The position numbers were made by a program, and so were the translations under genes. From NCBI GenBank assembly GCA_014729615.1, contig WJJQ01000010.1, positions 1 to 18,061 of the forward strand: a DNA stretch of 18,061 nt. The letters are read 5' to 3'. The DNA comes from Candidatus Peregrinibacteria bacterium (GTDB lineage: Bacteria; Patescibacteriota; Gracilibacteria; UBA1369). Under the pieces are notes generated by a model. The model was not told where the DNA came from. It made no database searches and was given only the letters and a program-made list of their open reading frames with translations. Below, in pieces: positions 13,351-18,061 of the stretch (within the stretch, counting starts at the first letter, position 1; every line of letters begins with the position of its first letter).

Positions 13351-14784
13351 ATGAGTAATGTTAAAAAAATTAGTGCATTGTTTGTTGTGGGCAGTATGTT
13401 GACCGCGTTTTTAAGCGGTTGCGTTTCAAATAATAATTCAGATGATGGTCCAACGGGTCCCATTGAACTGGTATATTACAAATTGTTTGACGATGAAGAT
13501 GTTTTTAGACCATTAATACAGCAATATCAGTCTCAGAATCCCGGAGTAAAAATAACTTACAGAAAATTTACAGATCCAATTGAATATGAAGAGTTGTTAA
13601 TAAATGAATTGGCGGAAGGAGAAGGGCCGGATATTTTTTCTGTTCCAAATCATTGGTTATTGCCAAATGCAAAAAAAGTATCACCGGCTCCACTTGAAAC
13701 GGTGGATCCGGCAACCTTTGAGGCAACGTTTGTCAGTGTGGCGTATGACGATCTTGTTTTAAGAGATCCGAGGGACAGCTTTGACAAAGTTTTCGGAATC
13801 CCTATGACGGTTGATACTTTGGCTTTGTATTACAATAAATCACATTTTGAAGACAAAATACCATCAAGGGGGCGACCTGCCTCAACTTGGGATGAGCTAA
13901 AAGAAGATGTTTTTACTTTAACGAAAAAAGATAACAGTTTTGAAAGATTTGAAGTGGCCGGCATAGCAATGGGAAGAGCGGACAATATTTTAAGAGCAAC
14001 GGATATTTTGTATATGTTGATGGTTCAATATGGTGCCGAATTTTACAATGAAAATATTTCAGAAGCTCAATTTACCAAGCAAAATGTTACATTGCCGGGC
14101 GGAGAAAGTGTAAACCCCGTATCGGAGGCATTAAAGACATATACCGACTTTGCGTTACCTTCGAACAAACATTATTCGTGGAATCAGTACCTGGCAAACG
14201 CTCGGTCCGCCACAAAAGAAATAGAAACATTCGCCGAAGGTAAGGTTTCAATGATTTTCGGTTATTCTTATTTATATGAAGATTTGCTTAATGTTGTACA
14301 AGATTTGAAAGATAGAGGTGAGCAAACAATTGATATTGAAGATATAAGAATTTCGACCGTGCCGCAGGTTGTGAATCCTGACACATCAACTGAAAAAAGA
14401 GATGCTTACGCAAATTACTATGTTGAAACTGTTAGCCGCACGTCGGAATATCCGGAACAAGCCTGGGATTTTCTAATTTTTTTGGCAAGCAAAGAAAATC
14501 TTGAATACTATAATGAAAAGACAAAAAAACCAACAAGTAGACGAGATATGATTGAGGATCAAATGCAGGATCCGGTTTACGGTGTTTACGCACAGCAAAT
14601 AGGCTTTGCTGAAAGTTTAAAAATTATCGACGAAGTCAAATTCGACAGTATTTTTACGGAAGCGATAGATTCGGTTTTGGCTACGGTAAAAATAAGTGAC
14701 GTGGCAAAGTTGGCTGAAGAAAAAATAAATGCTATGTTACCGGATGAGGGATTCATACCTCCTCCTCCGATAATTGAAGAATAG
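13351..14784 (+). CDS. lipoprotein family 1 solute-binding protein (sugar-type)
   Basis: 477-aa extracytoplasmic binding protein of the PF01547/PF13416 type, whose relatives mostly bind sugars for ABC importers. The N-terminus is a lipoprotein signal: MSNVKKISALFVVGSMLTAF, then lipobox LSGC with Cys24 as the probable lipidated residue, then a Ser/Asn/Asp-rich linker. The mature part starts IELVYYKLFDDEDVFRPLIQQYQ and contains GEGPDIFSVPNHW, GIPMTVDTLALYYNK, STWDELK, and the late YPEQAWDFLIFLASKENLEYY, all typical of the family. The C-terminus is proline-rich (IPPPPIIEE). No permease or ATPase gene is adjacent; instead the O-antigen ligase-like gene follows one base after its stop, suggesting a cell-surface role with that protein. 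The ligand is unknown. Confidence 0.88.
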   Translation: MSNVKKISALFVVGSMLTAFLSGCVSNNNSDDGPTGPIELVYYKLFDDEDVFRPLIQQYQSQNPGVKITYRKFTDPIEYEELLINELAEGEGPDIFSVPNHWLLPNAKKVSPAPLETVDPATFEATFVSVAYDDLVLRDPRDSFDKVFGIPMTVDTLALYYNKSHFEDKIPSRGRPASTWDELKEDVFTLTKKDNSFERFEVAGIAMGRADNILRATDILYMLMVQYGAEFYNENISEAQFTKQNVTLPGGESVNPVSEALKTYTDFALPSNKHYSWNQYLANARSATKEIETFAEGKVSMIFGYSYLYEDLLNVVQDLKDRGEQTIDIEDIRISTVPQVVNPDTSTEKRDAYANYYVETVSRTSEYPEQAWDFLIFLASKENLEYYNEKTKKPTSRRDMIEDQMQDPVYGVYAQQIGFAESLKIIDEVKFDSIFTEAIDSVLATVKISDVAKLAEEKINAMLPDEGFIPPPPIIEE

Positions 14785-14785
14785 C

Positions 14786-16090
14786 ATGAAAACAAGCAAA
14801 AGTGGTTTGAGTGCATTAAAAGTGGCAAAGTGGCTATGCGGTTTGTTATTAATAATCTTGCCATTTCAAATAGGGGATCTTATTCATAATCCCGATATTT
14901 TTACAGAGGGTAAATTCATGGTCAGTGATGTGTTTAAATTGCATTTTCAGGATATATTGATTTGTTTGACTATACTTTTTTTAGGTATAGCTGGCTGGAA
15001 AAAACAATGGGACTTCAAAATATCAAATCAACTGCTTGGAGTTGGAAAATGGCTGTTTATTGTATTGGTGATGATGTTGTTTATTAATACATTTCATCAT
15101 GCGACAATAACTTTAATGGCCTTAAGGTATGCCCTATTGTTTACATTTTTTTATATTGTCGGGTCGAAATTATATGAAAAAGAACAGATTATTAAATTTT
15201 TGTTAATCGGACTGTTGTTTCAATTTGCTATTGGTCTTTATCAATTGCTTTTTCAAGATTCATTAGGATTGCGCTTACTCGGTGAGCCATATATTTCATC
15301 GAATAATATGGGTTTGGCAAGTTTACAAGTTATGGGTTATAAAATTATAAGGCCATACGGTACTTTGGCGCATGCGAATATTTTAGCGGGATTTTTTTTA
15401 GTGGGTTTTATACTTTCGCGTGATTTTATACAAAAAAATAGTGTTTCAATACTATATAAAATTGGCTGTTTTGTAATGATTATTGGAGTTTTTATGACAT
15501 TTTCACGTCAGGCCATACTGGCATTAATTGCAGTATTGCTTGTGGACATCTTGTCAGCCAAGAAAAGAAATTTATGGCATTGGATATTGGCATTTATTGT
15601 AATTGTTCCGGGTATTTTGCTCATTAGTGGCAGATATTATTTTGAAGTGTTTAATGATGCTGCAATGCCGGAGGCATTTTCGGAAAGGATACTGTTTATA
15701 AAATCGGCTTTTTTTATGATTTGGGATAATTTTTTTATAGGTATTGGAGGTGGGAATTTTGTTAATGAACTGCAAAATTATGTATCTTTAAAACTGGCGC
15801 CATGGCAATTGCAACCCGTTCATAATGTTTTTTTGCTTTGGATGGTTGAATATGGTGCGATATTTGGATCATTTATTATTTTTTTATGGATAAGACTAAT
15901 AAAGGCGGCCTTGTATCGACTAAAAAATATGTGCTCCTTTTCTTTCAATGTCGTTTTAGGTTTAACGATAATAATGTTTTTTGATCATTATTTGATAACT
16001 AATTATGAAGGGCAATTGTTGTTGTTTTTAATTTTAGGTCTAACTACTCATGTTTTAAATAATGACGCGTTTCCGGCTAAAAATTCCTGA
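14786..16090 (+). CDS. O-antigen ligase/polymerase-like membrane protein (Wzy_C family)
   Basis: Polytopic inner-membrane protein with roughly 10-12 hydrophobic segments. The family PF04932 includes WaaL O-antigen ligases, Wzy polymerases and PglL protein O-glycosyltransferases, all of which transfer lipid-linked glycans on the outer face of the membrane. Family features are AHANILAGFFL (usual form HPNxLA), TFSRQAILALIAVLL, and the periplasmic loop GIGGGNFVNEL followed by QPVHNVFLLWMVEYGAIFG, with the conserved HN and G. I use the ATG at 14786 (434 aa), one base after the lipoprotein stop; an in-frame TTG at 14774 would add four residues and overlap the previous gene. Its last 43 bases overlap fmt on the other strand. 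Whether it acts on polysaccharide or on protein cannot be told. Confidence 0.85.
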   Translation: MKTSKSGLSALKVAKWLCGLLLIILPFQIGDLIHNPDIFTEGKFMVSDVFKLHFQDILICLTILFLGIAGWKKQWDFKISNQLLGVGKWLFIVLVMMLFINTFHHATITLMALRYALLFTFFYIVGSKLYEKEQIIKFLLIGLLFQFAIGLYQLLFQDSLGLRLLGEPYISSNNMGLASLQVMGYKIIRPYGTLAHANILAGFFLVGFILSRDFIQKNSVSILYKIGCFVMIIGVFMTFSRQAILALIAVLLVDILSAKKRNLWHWILAFIVIVPGILLISGRYYFEVFNDAAMPEAFSERILFIKSAFFMIWDNFFIGIGGGNFVNELQNYVSLKLAPWQLQPVHNVFLLWMVEYGAIFGSFIIFLWIRLIKAALYRLKNMCSFSFNVVLGLTIIMFFDHYLITNYEGQLLLFLILGLTTHVLNNDAFPAKNS

Positions 16091-16980
16091 GTTTTTAACG
16101 CTTTTTTGCCTTCCAATTGCAGCATTAATATTTCGAGGGTACCGTCTTTGGTCCCAAGAAATAATTTGTTGTTTTCAATAAAAAAACCACTTTGATTAAA
16201 AATTTTATCTGTTGAAATGATGTCGTGTAGAATTATCTTTTTATCATTATGCATCATGTATATGCCTGGCCAGGGAGTGTATGCCCGCCATTTATTTAAA
16301 ATTTTTTCCGCAGTTTCATTTTGAGGATCAATGAGACCATCATGTTTGTTAATTTTATGACAATATGAAGCCTTATTTTCGTCTTGCGGTAAAGGGTCAA
16401 GTATACCCTCGCTTACAGACTCTAATACGGATGGCAATTGTAATGCCGCAACAGTGCTTAATTTTTCGGCAAGTGTTTTCGCGTCATCAATTGGATCTAT
16501 TGGAATCCTTTGTAATTGGTAAATGGGCCCGGCATCCATTTTTTCTTTCATTTTCATATAACTGACGCCTGTTTCGGCGTCGCCGTTTAAGAGGCACGCG
16601 TTGATCGGGCTTGCGCCGCGGTACATTGGCAACAATGAGCCATGGACGTTAATCGATGATATGGTTGGAATTTTCAATACTTCGCCTGGTAATATTTGTC
16701 CAAATGCTATAACAACCAAAAAATCCGGCTTTAGGTTTTTTAATAAATTTATAAAATCGGTATTATTTTTTATAATATCCGGTTGTAAAACAGGCTTATC
16801 ATATTCTAAAGCTGATTTTTTGACAGGCGGAGCTGTAATTTTTTGTTTTCTGCCTATCTTTTTGTCCGGTTGTGTAACAACGGCTTGCACCTCAAAATTA
16901 TCGTTTTCTATCAGGCTCTTTAATGGGGCGACCGCGAACTCAGGCGTTCCCATGTAAACAATTTTGATTTTTTCATGCAT
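16048..16980 (-). CDS. fmt: methionyl-tRNA formyltransferase
   Basis: Formylates the methionine on initiator tRNA using 10-formyltetrahydrofolate. It is 310 aa, the normal length. KIVYMGTPEFAVAPL opens the Rossmann domain. The catalytic triad seen in E. coli Fmt (Asn106, His108, Asp144) is matched with identical spacing by Asn111, His113 (SINVHGSLLPMYRGASPIN) and Asp149 (EKMDAGPI). The C-terminal tRNA-binding domain carries WRAYTPWPGIY and ends with the typical QLEGKKALKTQEFLAG. The stop at 16048 lies inside the 3' end of the convergent ligase-like gene, a 43-nt overlap. The family C-terminal motif ends close to that stop, so the overlap is probably genuine. fmt is separated from the divergent DHH gene by 74 bases. 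No Shine-Dalgarno is visible. Confidence 0.97.
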   Translation of the reverse strand: MHEKIKIVYMGTPEFAVAPLKSLIENDNFEVQAVVTQPDKKIGRKQKITAPPVKKSALEYDKPVLQPDIIKNNTDFINLLKNLKPDFLVVIAFGQILPGEVLKIPTISSINVHGSLLPMYRGASPINACLLNGDAETGVSYMKMKEKMDAGPIYQLQRIPIDPIDDAKTLAEKLSTVAALQLPSVLESVSEGILDPLPQDENKASYCHKINKHDGLIDPQNETAEKILNKWRAYTPWPGIYMMHNDKKIILHDIISTDKIFNQSGFFIENNKLFLGTKDGTLEILMLQLEGKKALKTQEFLAGNASLFKT

Positions 16981-17054
16981 AGGGTCAATTTAACAATATT
17001 TAGCTTGCAATAAAAGGGAAATTTCATTAAAATCCCTATCTAATAAGCCAATGT
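16981..17054. promoter_or_regulatory. divergent fmt/DHH intergenic region
   Basis: 74 AT-rich bases between divergent starts, so promoters in both directions are expected. Toward the DHH gene, TCTAAT (17039-17044, five of six to the -10 consensus) would start transcription about four bases before the ATG; no good -35 is present. An imperfect dyad, AGGGA (17015-17019) with TCCCT (17033-17037), could be an operator or chance. No clear fmt promoter is visible. Confidence 0.3.
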
Positions 17055-18050
17055 ATGGAAGATCAATATCAAAAAGTAAAAGAATCAATAAAAAAGGCGC
17101 AAAAAATATTGTTGATTGCGCATAAAAACCCGGATGGTGATACTTTGGGCGCAGTAACTGCCTTTAATATAGCTCTAAAAGAAATGAACAAGGATGTAAC
17201 TATGGCTTGTATTGATGATCCTTCTCCAAGATTTGAGTTTTTGCCCGAAATATCGCATTTTGTTAAAGAGTTTAATTATGAAGATTTTGATTTAATTTTG
17301 GTAGCCGATGCGGGGGCTTTTTATATGACAAAATATCATGAAATTTATCCTGATATTTTTAGTGGTAAAGTGCCTGTGATAAATATTGATCATCATCCTT
17401 CAAATGATAATTTCGGGACAATTAACGTTGTTGATACCGGAAGTGCGTCCTCGACCATTATTACTTATAAAATGTTTAAATACATGGGCATAAAAATAAA
17501 CCATGCAATTGCAACTTGTCTTCTTACCGGAATTTATAATGATACGGGAAGTTTAATGCATGCCAATACAAATTTGGAGGTTTTTGAAATTGCCGGGGAA
17601 TTGGTTGCGAAAGGTGCAAAGGTAAATTTAATTGCCAAAAAAATGTTCAGAACGACACCTGTAAAGACTTTAAAAGTTTGGGGCCGCATTTTGGAAAATG
17701 CCAGAGTAAATGACGATGGGGTGACGGTTTCAGTAATTACAAGTGACGATTTTCAAGAATTAAACGCAACTGCGGACGATGCTTCGGGCATAGTTGATAT
17801 GTTGAATTCAGTACCCGGGAGCAAATATACCGTATTGCTGCATGAAGATAAGAACGGCAAAGTTAAAGGATCATTCCGAACTCAATTGGACGACGTGGAT
17901 GTAGCTTCTATTGCTGAACAATTTGGTGGAGGCGGACACAGAAAAGCAGCGGGTTTTACAATGCCAGGGCGCATCAAACAAGAAGTTCACTGGAAAATTG
18001 AACCTTCTGATCAAATAAATGCGCCGGCGAGTCTTCCAAAAACAGTTTAA
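17055..18050 (+). CDS. DHH/DHHA1 phosphoesterase, NrnA-like
   Basis: 331-aa DHH-superfamily phosphoesterase. Relatives of this size and layout (NrnA) degrade short RNA oligonucleotides and dephosphorylate pAp; others hydrolyse cyclic dinucleotides or linear pApA. Metal-binding motifs are intact: AHKNPDGDTLGA with His23, Asp27 and Asp29; VADAG with Asp85; the name-giving DHH at 112-114; and LTGIYNDTGSL for the fourth motif. The C-terminal DHHA1 domain ends in GGGGHRKAAGF (291-301), the nucleotide-binding loop. No transmembrane or PAS/GGDEF part is present, so it is not a GdpP-type membrane enzyme. NrnA is the most likely equivalent, but the substrate cannot be decided from sequence. The last 11 bases of the window after its stop hold nothing recognisable. 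Confidence 0.9.
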   Translation: MEDQYQKVKESIKKAQKILLIAHKNPDGDTLGAVTAFNIALKEMNKDVTMACIDDPSPRFEFLPEISHFVKEFNYEDFDLILVADAGAFYMTKYHEIYPDIFSGKVPVINIDHHPSNDNFGTINVVDTGSASSTIITYKMFKYMGIKINHAIATCLLTGIYNDTGSLMHANTNLEVFEIAGELVAKGAKVNLIAKKMFRTTPVKTLKVWGRILENARVNDDGVTVSVITSDDFQELNATADDASGIVDMLNSVPGSKYTVLLHEDKNGKVKGSFRTQLDDVDVASIAEQFGGGGHRKAAGFTMPGRIKQEVHWKIEPSDQINAPASLPKTV

Positions 18051-18061
18051 AGCGTATATAA

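Noticed and set aside
14774..16090. Longer ligase-like protein starting at TTG 14774.
   Set aside because: An ATG at 14786, one base after the upstream stop, is the better start; the extra four residues have no support.
17015..17037. AGGGA...TCCCT dyad in the fmt/DHH intergenic region, followed by T-rich sequence on the minus strand.
   Set aside because: The stem is five base pairs before a bulge, and a terminator there would block fmt; kept only as a possible operator inside the intergenic entry.
1..18061. Alternative genetic code with TGA read as glycine or tryptophan, as in Gracilibacteria or mycoplasmas.
   Set aside because: TGA ends ileS, ribE, the glycosyltransferase, the ligase-like gene and fmt at the expected protein ends, and none of the genes needs an in-frame TGA.

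Overview
This 18 kb window looks like chromosomal, housekeeping-rich DNA from an AT-rich bacterium with a compact genome. The best guess is a member of the Candidate Phyla Radiation (Patescibacteria). The reasons are indirect: a eukaryote-like (type 2) isoleucyl-tRNA synthetase; secG beside a membrane-anchored peptide-binding protein with no transporter; a lone VirD4/TraG-type ATPase among core genes; very short gaps; and almost no Shine-Dalgarno sequences. TGA ends several genes (ileS, ribE, the glycosyltransferase, the O-antigen ligase-like gene, fmt), so TGA is a stop here and the recoded groups (Gracilibacteria, Absconditabacteria) are unlikely. The lineage is inferred from gene content and was not tested by any search.

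Layout. Positions 1-6856 (+ strand) are one tightly packed run: the 3' part of dcd (dCTP deaminase, cut by the window edge), ileS, a PF04020 four-helix membrane protein, secG, a family 5 solute-binding protein, rplI and ruvX. Gene joints are 1-4 nt overlaps or small gaps, except for about 40 nt before rplI, where a promoter can be proposed. A VirD4/TraG-like ATPase follows at 6924-9569. On the minus strand, ribE-ribH-pgk (11844 down to 9571) forms a small operon with a promoter in front of ribE and a second one in front of pgk. It meets the ATPase gene tail to tail with one base between the stops. ssb is transcribed divergently from ribE.

After ssb there is a strong 12-bp terminator hairpin whose left arm, loop and upstream flank also read as a promoter for the next gene. 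That gene is a GT2-family glycosyltransferase. It is followed by a lipoprotein solute-binding protein and an O-antigen ligase/polymerase-like membrane protein, together a small cell-surface module. fmt (minus strand) overlaps the 3' end of the ligase-like gene by 43 nt, and a DHH/DHHA1 phosphoesterase (NrnA-like) reads outward to the right edge.

There are no rRNA or tRNA genes, insertion sequences, CRISPR arrays or long repeats that I can see, and no gene-free stretch longer than about 125 bases. The least explained features are the promoter inside the terminator hairpin, two promoters placed so that the mRNA would begin at or just before the start codon, a RuvX protein lacking its third catalytic acid, and orphan secretion or uptake components without partners. 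I found no clear multi-gene system that I would call new.
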